A DNA stretch of 64,000 nucleotides from Rosellinia necatrix. Taxonomy: Eukaryota > Ascomycota > Sordariomycetes > Xylariales > Xylariaceae. Shown here in pieces: positions 46,211 to 56,430 of the stretch; position 1 is the stretch's first letter, and every line of letters begins with the position of its first letter. The position numbers and the translations under genes are program-made. The stretch covers positions 124,001-188,000 of the forward strand of contig JAGYVD010000005.1 in the NCBI GenBank assembly GCA_021209875.1, given 5' to 3'. The notes under the pieces were generated by a model, which was not told the DNA's origin, made no database searches, and saw only the letters and a program-made list of their open reading frames with translations.

Positions 46211-49200
46211 TTACCTCCTGCCAGGCGACTTTGGCTTCCAGACCCTCCCACCGCCGAACCCTCCGCCCCCTTGGCCCCGTCTCTTCTCCTCACCGAGCCC
46301 GCGTCGGCCAGACGCGATGCCACCTCTGCCACTCCTATCACCGCGCATACCGCCGCCCCTGCCGCCGCCGCCCCTACCGCGTCCTCCTCCTCCACGGAAC
46401 TGTCCACCGCCTCTGCCCCTGTTGACGTGTGATTTGATTGTCGAGACCTCCTTCTCGTCAACATCCATCTCCTCATCCTCGTCATCTGTTTGTCCGCGCT
46501 TATTAGAGAACTTGAGACGCCCACCGCGTCCTCTACGTCCGGCATCCTTGCTCTTCAACGCCGCGACATAGGCGCCGACTCCGCCACCCTCTCCACTGCC
46601 TGGCGTATCGATGACCATGGCATCGTCGTCCGCACCGTCGTCGTCCTCGCCTACAATGAGTTTGCCGTCCATGTTTATCTTCATCTTTGTCTTGCTAGCC
46701 TTGCGTAGCTTGCCCGGCTTCGTTGAGGAAATGCTGGCCAGTGCATTGCGGCCTAATAAATCGAGCGGCTCGTCTTCGTCTTCCATGATGTATGTATCGC
46801 CGCCCTTCTTCCCCTTGCGAGACGTGTCGGGCATATCGCCATCAGGCCCATCAGACGCGTCAGAGTCATCGCTACTATATAACGCCTCGTCATATTCGCT
46901 TTCGAAGCGACCACGCCTCTTGCCGCCTTCTTGGTCATCTTCGTTGCCCTGCGCTTTGGCAGCGTCTCGCTTCCGCTTGCTGCGCTCCTTCGTCTTGCGG
47001 ATGTTGGTCAGTAATTTCCTGTCCGCCTCTGGGCAGTTCTGGTTCACGGGCTCGAAGCCAAAGCGGCGAATCATTCTCTCTATAATGTGCTTGACCTTGG
47101 CCTTGAAGTGGCCTTTGTGTTCATGTGACCAAACCAAAAGGTTAGGCACCATCGACTGCAGCCGAGGAAGCATCATCTCAGTTGGTAAACTGATAACGCA
47201 AACTTTAACGAAACCCAATACGCTCTTCACGATCTCTCTATTGTTTGATGTCAAAAAGAGATCCATTGTCTGTACAAGATCGCTGAGCACTTCCGAGTTT
47301 ACCGACTCTCTGAACTCATAGAGAATACGGGTTAAGGCGGTGATTGAGGCTGAAATCATGTGTGGCGTGCTCCCTGCAAGTCCGGCACTGACCATGGTAA
47401 AATACTCTTCTATACTAGCGGATACGGATGGTGAGTCATCGGACATGTGTTGCACTTTTCTATTGTCGATTTGTGTGCCCTTCGCTAGTTCGAGTCTCTG
47501 GCCCATCGTCACAAGAAGCTCGTATGCAATCGTTCGAGCTTTCTCGTTGTTTTCTTTGCAACAAATTACGACCTCGGATAGAACGGAGGGGATAAAGTGA
47601 AGGGAATCATCAGGAATAAAAGGAACCAGAGCGGCCATAGCAGCCAGTCGCTCTCGTCGGGCTGGTGCTGAGACCTTGTCCGCACTCGAAAGTAGTAGGT
47701 TTTGCAATTCATTGTGCTTTTCCCGAAGGGCAATCTTTCCAGTCTCAGAATCGGCAAGCCTTGGTATTAACTTGTACGCCTTCTTCTGCAGCTGCGGTTC
47801 GTCCATTTTCACGATAATTAGGGAAGCGATGTTGAAGAGAGCACCAAAGCTTTGGCGCGGCAAATATGCAGACATGGTGATAACCAAGTCCATAAGCGTT
47901 TGGCTTGTTGAAGGCATCTTATCTTGCGAGCTTTGCGACTTGTTTTTGCCCTCGTTGTTGCTGACCTCATTGATAGCATTGGCAAGCATTACACTAACAC
48001 GGTCAAAAGTCTCGGTTAATTCGTTCTCGGAAGTAATGCTGAGATACGCGTTTATTGTTTGGAGTATGGGTCCTCGCGATTGAGGAAGGGTCTGGCTGTA
48101 GACATTAAATAGGACAGCCAGAAGATTACCGGCAAACCCGCCCATGTAACTGAGGTTTTGCTGTGCGTCGGCTTTCGACACTCTACTCTGGAGTAGCAAG
48201 TCGTCACCATCTTCGATAGTCACAATGGCCTTGTTGGATTCAACCAGGGATCGGAGAGCTCGACAGATATCAAGCCTTAGATCGACTTGCTTGTATAGAA
48301 GATTAGCAAGCGTTTCTGCAAAGCTCTGGTCGAAGGCAACAGTTAGATCCAGAGGCAGATCACAATAGCCTGGGAGAATGGACCAAGTCTGGTTGACCAA
48401 CGTTTCGTAGATCTTGATTTCCATAGTTTTGGCAGCGTCTCCATGGTCAAGCACATGCTGGAACATGGTCTCGCTTAACGGTATAAATTCAGCTCTGAAA
48501 TGCTGGAGGTTGGTATTGCATGTGTAGTCTCGCAGAATTGGTAACATCCACGCCCTACCAGCTTGTCCTTTGACTGGCTTGATGAGGTTCAAAGGGAGAA
48601 CAGATAGCACGGCTTCCGGACCCATTGCGCGTATAGCTCTGCCAATGACTTCATCCGCCTGCTTCTTGCCAACAAATGACTCGTTGCCACGGATTTCTCC
48701 AATGGTCCGTACGACATTACGCATAATGGGGTCGGCCCGCCACCTCAACGTGTCGAATATGGCCCCCAGGACGTTGAATGTCTCCATCCACGCCGCCTGA
48801 TATTTTACGCTAATAAGACCTTCGGCAAGCCTGGCCAGCTTCTCTAGCGTCTTTTCGTCATAGATGGATGGCTCAACGATAACTTGATCCGGTATGCAAT
48901 TCGCCACGAACGAAATCAAGCACTCGGAAGCAGAAACCCTAATATTATGTGACGACGAGTCCATGAACTCGGAAATCATAGCGAATAAATTGGGCAATTT
49001 CTGAAATGTTTCCTCCGGTTCGACCTGAGACGAGACGTCATACCCGCGAGACAGAATGGCGATCCACGGTGGAAGCAATTGACTATCGTGCGCAGCGGGT
49101 CGCATTTCGGCAATAATCTCGAGGAGACGGGGAAGCTTGGCCGAGGCAACCTCGTCAGCCATGCCCTCGAATATCATCTCAAAGATATCAAAAACGGCCA

Positions 49201-50098
49201 TGGTCATATGTTCAGTTCCGCCCTTGGCAATGCCGAGCAGGAGCTCGCACAAGGACTCTAGATTCCGACTCGGCCAGCCCCCACTTGCCGAGGCCAGTGT
49301 TTTTACGAGCTGCAGAGCATGTATCAGCGCCGGGTCGTGCTCGCCCGGGGCTGTTTTCTTTTGTTTTCTCAAGATAGCAGCCTTCGCGGCCAGATCGGAC
49401 AAACTGCCCATAGCGGTCTCGGCGCAGAGATCAGAGGCGGGGTGGTCGAGAGACGGGCTCGGCGGCGGGTTCTTGAGGACCTTGCGCAGGGCATCCTGGG
49501 CTCGCTTCCGGACTTTGGGCCGGGGGTCGAGTGCTAAATGGAGGAGTCCCGCAACGGCCCGGCGCGGGCTGATCTCGCTGGCAGGTAGCTTCCACGCGGC
49601 CGAGTCTTGGGCGAGGAGAAGATATTCGAGACATCCTATCGACGGCTTCAACAAGGGGGCATCTGCGCCAGCCAGAAGCAGAACGGGCGCGAGGAGCGTC
49701 AGGATCTGAGTGAACTTGGCTCGGAGCAGGGCCTGCGGCGCATACGGAGTGACGGTGTCGAGCAAGTATACGACGGAGGGCGTGAGCTCTTTGTTGCCCT
49801 TGCCCTCGCTCACGGATTGGTTCAGCAAGGCCAGGAGCGCAGCAAAGTATCCTGTCGGCGTTGGCGACGTGCCCTGCTCCTTGAGCGTCTCCTCGACCGC
49901 TTTCAGGACAACAACGGTCTGCATTCACACACGCGCGCGCGCGCACGAACCCAGTCAGTACACTGCAAACACATCAACCCAAGAGAAGTGGAGGGAGATG
50001 GTGGAGGGAGATGGTGGAGGGAAGTGGTGGCGCACCTGCTGCTGGCTTTGCAGATTTGGGGACCGTATCTTGTCCAGCTTCTCCTCTAAGGTCGCCAT
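46211..50098 (-). CDS. RRP12: ribosome biogenesis protein Rrp12
   Basis: HEAT-repeat protein needed for maturation and nuclear export of pre-ribosomal subunits. A 63-nt first exon (50098-50036, MATLEEKLDKIRSPNLQSQQQ) is joined over a 117-nt intron (49919-50035, GTGCGC...ATGCAG) to one long exon (49918-46211), giving 1256 aa, close to the yeast protein. The body is alpha-helical with the NUC173-type region. The C-terminus has KKRKRD-type basic clusters, acidic stretches (DDSDASDGPDGD) and an RGG tail (GRGRGGGGRGGGMRG). Lysine-rich SKRKRDAAKAQG fits nuclear import. The intron contains a (GTGGAGGGAGAT)n repeat and a GC dinucleotide run. Confidence 0.93.
49989..50030. repeat. GGTGGAGGGAGAT tandem repeat
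   Basis: Three near-perfect units inside the RRP12 intron. Confidence 0.8.
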
Positions 50099-50642
50099 CT
50101 TGAGAAGCACAATATGCAAACTCGTTCAGGTTTTGCATATAGCGTTTCGAAGGCGATGCATTTGGGAGATTTGGGATTTTTTCTGGTTCTCGTTGTTATC
50201 GGCGCTTATCGTTAGACAACCCCACATTTTTCTTCCCCCCCACCATGGATGGGGTTCAACTAGTGTGGATCATAGTCAACCACCCTCTTGATTGGCTACA
50301 ATAAATAGGTAGTATCTCTCACGCCATGCTTGGCATCTACCAAAGTTACCTTGATTGTAGTTTAGATTGATTTCCCGCCTTGAGACCCGAGAGCTTGAAT
50401 GTCAGGGTTGGATACCTTGCAAAAGTGAGCCTAAAAAGTGAGATGAAAAAACACTCTGCTAGACAAATAAGACTCTGCTGTTGGTTTGTTGACGGTTTCT
50501 ATTGATACCAACAATAGTTGACTACTCCGTACAGTAACTAATCCACGCTTGCATGTGATATGGGTTCTTGGCCCCGACCATCGTTGTAATTTGAATCCAA
50601 CCGTTAACTCCATAATGAATACTCTCGACCCGGATTGGCGGT
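50099..50642. other. intergenic between RRP12 and SEC17
   Basis: Upstream of RRP12 and downstream of SEC17, both on the minus strand. Nothing else seen. Confidence 0.5.
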
Positions 50643-51698
50643 TTATGCGAAGTCCTCCTCCTTGATGCTATTCTTTAACCGGAGCAAGATTTCCGTCTTC
50701 CATTTGTCGAGTTTGGACATCTGGTCGTATTGATACAGCTTGTCCTCAAAGTCTGCCGAATCCTGTGACTCTATAGACGCGGTAAGGTCTACAAGTAGCT
50801 GGTGTTCCCGTGTACTGGGAAATGTCGGATCCATCTCTCTATACTTCTCAAACGCTCGATTCGTGCCAACTAAGTCCTCTGTGGCGAGATGACAGATGCC
50901 CGCTTTTAAGAAGTGATCTTTCACCGAGTAGCGGAGGAGGTTGTTGTTGACAGCGGTCTCTGCGATCTTCTCGTAGTGCTGGATGGCCTTGTAGTAGTCC
51001 CCTTCTAGAGCGGCAAGGTCCGCAACCTTCAGCAACAGCTTGTTCGCTAGCCTAAACTTTGCAATTAGTACACACAAACAATAAAGACAACGGTTTTTTT
51101 TTTTAATAGGGTAGGACCTACGCTGCGGCATTGTCCGACTCATACCAACCAGCAGCGAGTTCGTAGGCCTCAAGTGCACGCTTTTTGTCGCCTAACTCTA
51201 CCTCGAACACCTCGCCCGCATGCTCCTTGTGCTGGGCCGCGCGCCTGAAGTTCCCTTTCTTGCAGTACTGATTGATGGCGACTTCGAGGCATCGAACGGC
51301 GTCTTCGGGGTTCTCCTTACGGTAGACCTTGGTCCTTGTAAGCGAAATGTCGCCAATACGGGATAATGAGGTCGTTATACCTTGAAGCATTCCACCATGG
51401 TGTTGGCGGCATCGTCGGGTTCTTTGAGGTTTTGGCTCTGGACAGCGGCGGCTTTCTCGAAGGCCAGACCAGCCTCGCGCATGAGGCCCTGCATGCGGAA
51501 CGCATTGGCGGCCTCGACGTATAAATCGGCAGCGGCCATATACTTGTCTTCGCGCCCACCGAAGAAGCTGAACCCGCCACTCGCGGAGGCTAAGGCCTTG
51601 TCTGCCTACGCCCAGAGATCATCAGCACATGGGAAGCGGGGATAGAGGAGGGCAATAATCCAACCTTTTGCAGCAATGCGCGGGGATCGCCGGCCATG
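50643..51698 (-). CDS. SEC17: alpha-SNAP (Sec17)
   Basis: Adaptor that recruits the ATPase NSF/Sec18 to SNARE complexes for disassembly. Four exons (51698-51666, 51605-51381, 51327-51122 and 51051-50643) give 290 aa, the family length. The 33-nt first exon encodes MAGDPRALLQK. Later blocks are FSFFGGREDKYMAAADLY, the TPR-like helices through AAQHKEHAGEVFEVELGD and LEAYELAAGWYE, and a C-terminal tail LYQYDQMSKLDKWKTEILL with a conserved leucine region. Introns are 60, 53 and 70 nt, all GT-AG. It is functionally linked to VTI1 5 kb away, but nothing suggests co-regulation. Confidence 0.94.
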
Positions 51699-52317
51699 AT
51701 AAGACGTCACTAGGAGAATATGATCAGGGGATGGGGGGTGAGGAGAAGATGGGCAATGATTCGCGATGAAATGTGGTCGTTGAGGTGTTGTTGATAGAGA
51801 GAAAGCCTTAGCCCAGGCACATGTCGTAATGCTAGGAGGTCGAGGTGGATTTGGCGGGGTGCCTGAGACGCTAGTAGGGGCTTGCTTGCGTACCAGGTTA
51901 GGTGGTTACGTAGGTACCTACCCAACTACCTGCTCCTGTGAGACGTTTCAACAACACCCTCTAGTTCCCATCGGGTCGCACTTGGATCAGGCACTCCGGC
52001 CAGGAAGCGCTTAAGGCAGCCATCTGAGCATTTGATAAGCAGCCCTAAGGAGGCATTGCTATCCCTACCATATTTTCATGGCACATTCCCGCCAGGTTGA
52101 GATAGCACCGATAAAGCATGAGCAGTAGACAAATATTGGGCAAGATAGGTGCCCCATGCTACCCCAATAATACACCAGCCACCTATCTAAACAAAGCATG
52201 TTTGTACTGTAATAACTTGGGGTGTGCAGTACCTAGGTATTCCAGTGCTGATAAAAATAAAACCCAAAATCAAAGGGAAAAAAATATAAAAGTAACTAAC
52301 AAATGAAGAGATTTTGT
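51699..52317. other. intergenic
   Basis: Contains TACCTAGGTA at 52230-52239 and CTACCCAACTACCTG tracts. No gene seen. Confidence 0.5.
52278..52291 (-). terminator. T-run terminator for minus-strand tRNA-Leu
   Basis: On the transcribed strand a T4 (52288-52291) and a T7 (52278-52284) run lie 27-40 nt past the tRNA 3' end, as expected for RNA polymerase III. Confidence 0.45.
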
Positions 52318-52414
52318 GACAAGAGTGGGACTTGAACCCACGCGGATTTCTCCATGAGGAAATTGTGCTAAGGTGACCTTAACCTCACGCCATAACCAAC
52401 TCGGCCATCTTGCC
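52318..52414 (-). tRNA. tRNA-Leu (AAG), intron-containing
   Basis: The 97-nt gene folds as a class II tRNA. The acceptor stem is GGCAAGA/TCTTGTC, the D arm GGCCGAGTTGG, the anticodon stem TGAGG/CCTCA, the variable arm has a GGA/TCC stem, and the T arm is GTGGG-TTCAAGT-CCCAC. The anticodon loop reads TTAAGG then T, giving AAG. A 16-nt intron (TCACCTTAGCACAATT) sits one base 3' of the anticodon, the canonical position. It is nearly identical to the plus-strand copy at 54636. Confidence 0.93.
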
Positions 52415-52708
52415 ATTATTGCTATGGAAGCAGCTTATAGTAGTCTGTTTGTTTTGATGTTGTAAGGTTTCGATATGGACCCTTAGTTCTTGTCCCACGG
52501 CGGGGTAACGTAGAGGGGCAGGGCAGGTTCGCACTGTTTCTTGTCCGTACTACTCATACTGTACTACCCTACACATACCACATACATATCAGTGCGTGTT
52601 GCATGAACTGTGACCCCTCTTCGTTTTGCCGATATTCCGTATTCCATCCTATCTCTACGCCCAATCGGATTATAACGAAATTCTTGCACCTTTTACGTGT
52701 ATATCCAT

Positions 52709-53771
52709 CTATGTCTCTTGCTCACCTTTCGAGAATTTGCCATGAAATACTGGTGAAACTGCACCAAGCATCACACGTCCCGGTTTATTCAAAGCCATCC
52801 GTGGTGCAAGAAAGTGCTCACGGGCGCATAAGTTGCCTGACAGCCAAGGCGTATTTCCCTCCGTCGTAAACAAGACTTTGGTAATCCTCCCGTCACCTTC
52901 ACTGCGTAAGATGTCTATGAGCTTCTTGATATAAGGAGCGGTCGACTTGGTTCCCGCAAATGGAAACCTATCCAACACCCAGACCGTGAGGGGAGGCAAG
53001 CCAATAAAGAGCCGCTCAACCAAACAAATGGCCGCCTCGAGACTCTTGAGAGTCCCGTCGAGGAGCTGGAATTGATGTTCGAACTCCTCCGCTCCGATGA
53101 AATCGTCCGGCAAATTCTCGCAAAGTTGGATGATGATAGAGTAGAGGAGCGAGACACACGTTGCCTCGGTATGAGTCGCGTTCGGGTCCCTCCGGGTAGT
53201 CTTATTACGCTCATGTATAGTAGTACAGAAGTAGGACAAACATGGAATGCCAGAGTTTTGTGCAATGGCACAGATGTTGAGCGCTGCCGTTGAGAGAACG
53301 GGCTCGGAGGCATGCGAGCTGATGCCCTCAACCCAAAGCAACTTCGAGTTGACGATAGCCATCCACTTCTGCATCTCCCCGACAACTTCATGGGGCAAAA
53401 CTGATCTTGCGGTTGACAAACAATGCTTCGATATTAGACCTCGGCCGTCGTCAATAAACGGTTGAAGCTGCTGAGAGTATTGAAGTAGCTCGGACTTGGG
53501 AACCCGCAGAACTGTGCCTCCATCACCATTAGCTAGAATTTTCTTCCATAGCTTAGGATGCTGTTAACCTACGATCTGATGCCTGATGGCCGGATGGGAC
53601 GGTAGACAGATCACTACATGTCTCGTCGATGGGAGGGGATGGATTTTCGATCATGCGGTGGCCGGCAAAGCCTGTATTAACAGTAATCTGTTCCAGCAAA
53701 GCCTTCATGTCCACGATATCTCCACTCATGTTGACTACCCTTGAGGAGGTTCCTGCAATATCTTCAGGCAC
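52709..53771 (-). CDS. STAND/NACHT-like protein without P-loop, partial
   Basis: Last exon 53560-52709 (acceptor TTAACAG) encodes a 283-codon segment starting HPKLWKKILANGDGG. It contains LLWVEGISSH where NLR-type ATPases usually have a Walker A, then GIPCLSYFCTTIHE, a degenerate Walker-B-like TVWVLDRFPF and KVLFTTEGNTPWL. This order matches fungal STAND-type ATPases, but no GxxxxGKS/T is present. A separate frame at 53553-53771 (DMKALLEQITVNTGFAGHRM) looks like its upstream part, yet no convincing donor joins the two, and no start codon is clear. It may be a truncated or pseudogenised NLR relative. It sits between two inverted tRNA-Leu genes. Confidence 0.5.
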
Positions 53772-54635
53772 ATCTGTAAGAGCTAGCGACTCGCAGAAAA
53801 TAAGTATTTATGTGCTGGGCCACATCAAATACAACAAAGACTTCGATTTGGGACCAAGTATGTGACTGATTCACTAAGTAGGAAAGAGAGTGAAGTAGGT
53901 AATTGCACAGCGATTTTTAGGGATCCCATTCATTGCCAGTGGGTCTTTCAGTGAGTCTCGCCCATCCCTAGGTACACAACATGATAATTACCGGAAAGGG
54001 ATGGGAGGAGAGCAATGCTGGCGAATTAGGGGACATGGCCCCTGGCTAATGTTCAAGCCACACTCTGCTACTTCTGAACGGGTATATATGTACTGTAGTC
54101 CTTCACACATTTCTGTTCTTCCTCCCAGGCTGAAGCTTTTCTAGACAAGGTGTCAACAACACTATGCCATGCTGTCCCTCATAGCCTAACCTTGTTCTAA
54201 GGTCAAGCCCCCATCGACTGTTGTGTGATCATGACCTCGTATGCCATTACTTCGGCTCAGACGCTGTCCTAGACTCATAACACAAGGAACACAACCTCAC
54301 GGGAAATCATTATATTTCCCCTAATATTTGTAGTGTCTGTTAGTGTGAATATCGTTTATAATGCCAAACAAATCGTGTGCCTGGTGACCAACCAGTCCTG
54401 AGATGACGTCTAAGAGAAGGTCATCTCTAAAGCGAACAAGGTCATTTGTTTCCAGGCGTCTTGCCATCCCGTGACTTATAACGAGCTAGCGAATTAGATC
54501 GGTAGAAGAAGAATTCAGACAGGTAGGATCAGACTTGTCATGAGGGGTGGGGTTATGGTAAATCCACGTACCCCGCTAACCCCGCTTTGGGCAGCAGAAC
54601 CTAATGGCAAACAGGAGCAGAATTGTACAAGTTAC
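53772..54635. other. intergenic
   Basis: Between the STAND-like gene and the second tRNA. No gene seen. Confidence 0.5.
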
Positions 54636-54732
54636 GGCAAGATGGCCGAGTTGGTTATGGCGTGAGGTTAAGGTCACCTTAGCACAGTTTCCTCATGGAG
54701 AAATCCGCGTGGGTTCAAGTCCCACTCTTGTC
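54636..54732 (+). tRNA. tRNA-Leu (AAG), intron-containing
   Basis: Same fold and length as the minus-strand copy at 52318. The two differ at one visible base, in the intron (TCACCTTAGCACAGTT here, AATT there). Similarity stops at the mature tRNA ends. Confidence 0.93.
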
Positions 54733-54738
54733 AAACAA

Positions 54739-54745
54739 TTTTTTT
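54739..54745 (+). terminator. RNA polymerase III T7 terminator
   Basis: A T7 run six bases past the tRNA 3' end, with a longer T run at 54749-54760 behind it. Confidence 0.7.
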
Positions 54746-55126
54746 GTCTTTTTTTTTTTTATGCAGATCCTAGTGAATGAATCTTGATCTCCTATCGACA
54801 AAGACTACTTTCTACTTTACAAAACTATGCAAAATACCAAGACAGAAAACTAGATACAACGTCATCCACTCGTCCTCGACAATCCCTCCATTGTCTCGAT
54901 TCTAATACTCTGCCTACCAATCTTTGACATGCTGCGTTAACCCACCCAATTAGACAAACGATATATGCCGTCGAAGTATAATTGCACAATCATCACCCAA
55001 TTCCCCCCAAAGCGAACCCACTTAACGCGTTCAAATCCCAACCTTAAAAAATCAAACCACCTTCAACCTCCAAGTAAACTCACGATCCCGCCCAAACCCA
55101 CCAATCCACAACCTCAAACGCCCACA

Positions 55127-56050
55127 ATGAACCCCACAATCTGCCCATCGTGCAGACAAGCCCTCCGGCGCACCCTCCACAACCAGCGCCGATCCTACCA
55201 AGCAACCGCCTCCCACTCAACCGCAACCTCAACAGCAACCCTATCCCGGCCGTCGCGGCCCCAACCCCCAACACCAGCACCCACCACCACGTCCGCCAGT
55301 CAGCTAGCAGACCTCCTCCAGCGTCCAAGTTGGTCCGTCCGCACCCTCCTACCCCCAGACAACCCCCATCCCCATCTCCATCCCCCATCCACAACCTCCG
55401 CCTCTGACACCACCACTGCCACCACCACCACCACCTCCACCACCATCATCCCCGCCACGACCCTCCACCACCTCCTCCGCCTCTCGGCGCTCCCGCAGCC
55501 CCGCTCCCCGGCCGAGGAGTGGCGCATGCTGTCGACGCTGGGCGCGCAGCTGGGCTTCGTGCGCGCCGTGCGGGCCGTCGACACGGCGGGCGTCGCGCCG
55601 CTGCGCGCCGTCCGCGACGAGACGGCCGCCGGCCTGCGCGAGCAGACCGTCGGCCTGGCCGAGCTGCGCGGCGCCCTGGACGCCGAGGACGTCGTCGGCC
55701 ACGGGCGGCGGCCGCGCCGGCGGCCGCGATGGCAACAGCTACAACCACAACCACAACCACAACCAGAGTCACAGCCACAGCCACGGTCACAGTCACAGTC
55801 ACAGTTGCGACAGACGCAGGAGCAGCAACAGCAACAGTCCGGTTTGCCCGGGGAAGGGAGCGGTGTCGTGGCGGGACGGCGGTGTGCTCGAGAGGGACGC
55901 GACGGCGCGACGGCGCGGGAGGAGCGGGCACAGAACGAGGAAGAAGATTGGGACGTATTAGGCGGCGCCAGTGAAATAGCCGGTGGACGATATTTTGTGG
56001 TCAGGAGCGCGGGGACGAACTCCTCCTCCCCTAATGGGACGGTGGGATGA
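55127..56050 (+). CDS. mitochondrial Glu-tRNA(Gln) amidotransferase subunit C
   Basis: Subunit C of the GatCAB-type complex that converts Glu-tRNA(Gln) to Gln-tRNA(Gln) in mitochondria. From ATG 55127 (MNPTICPSCRQALRR) the protein is 307 aa, intronless. Its core shows WSVRTLLPP, LHHLLRLSALPQPRSPAEEWRML and LGFVRAVRAVDTAGVAPLRAVRDET, the GatC signature, and ends WDVLGGASEIAGGRYFVVRS. Two stretches look inserted: a Thr/Ser-rich region of ACC repeats after LPP (about residues 82-110), and a Gln/Pro/Ser tract of CAA/CAG/CCA repeats (about 55735-55845) after the core. An in-frame upstream ATG at 54965 adds a Pro/Thr-rich leader and is less likely. Confidence 0.82.
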   Translation: MNPTICPSCRQALRRTLHNQRRSYQATASHSTATSTATLSRPSRPQPPTPAPTTTSASQLADLLQRPSWSVRTLLPPDNPHPHLHPPSTTSASDTTTATTTTTSTTIIPATTLHHLLRLSALPQPRSPAEEWRMLSTLGAQLGFVRAVRAVDTAGVAPLRAVRDETAAGLREQTVGLAELRGALDAEDVVGHGRRPRRRPRWQQLQPQPQPQPESQPQPRSQSQSQLRQTQEQQQQQSGLPGEGSGVVAGRRCAREGRDGATAREERAQNEEEDWDVLGGASEIAGGRYFVVRSAGTNSSSPNGTVG

Positions 56051-56430
56051 AGAATCGGGCCGTTGCCGACCGCAAACTAGCACTGATAAAGGGCAAGAAA
56101 TTTTGAAGCGGAAAGATCGTTCAAGCCAGAAATATCTACTAACAGCGAAGGATTCATGCCAATATCGCCTTAAGCAACCCTCACCAGCCATATCTGGGTC
56201 CTCAACACGCCGTCAACCTGGTTAGGTTTGTGCCCCGGCAAATATCAATGACGAAAACCCTATCTATACACATGACAGGCCAACGTCCATTTGCTTCGAG
56301 TGCTGGTCTCCGTACTCCGTAATACCCCTAAATATACCCCAGCCATTCAGTCAGTCATACAATATACATTCCATCGCCTGCGTCAATCAATTCCCTAACG
56401 CCAGTCCCTAATAAGACAGTGTAAATGGAC
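56051..56430. other. convergent intergenic gap
   Basis: Short region between GatC (plus) and the DUF726 gene (minus). Nothing assigned. Confidence 0.5.

Noticed and set aside
55349..55931. Long antisense ORFs opposite GatC
   Set aside because: High-GC shadow frames of the sense gene.
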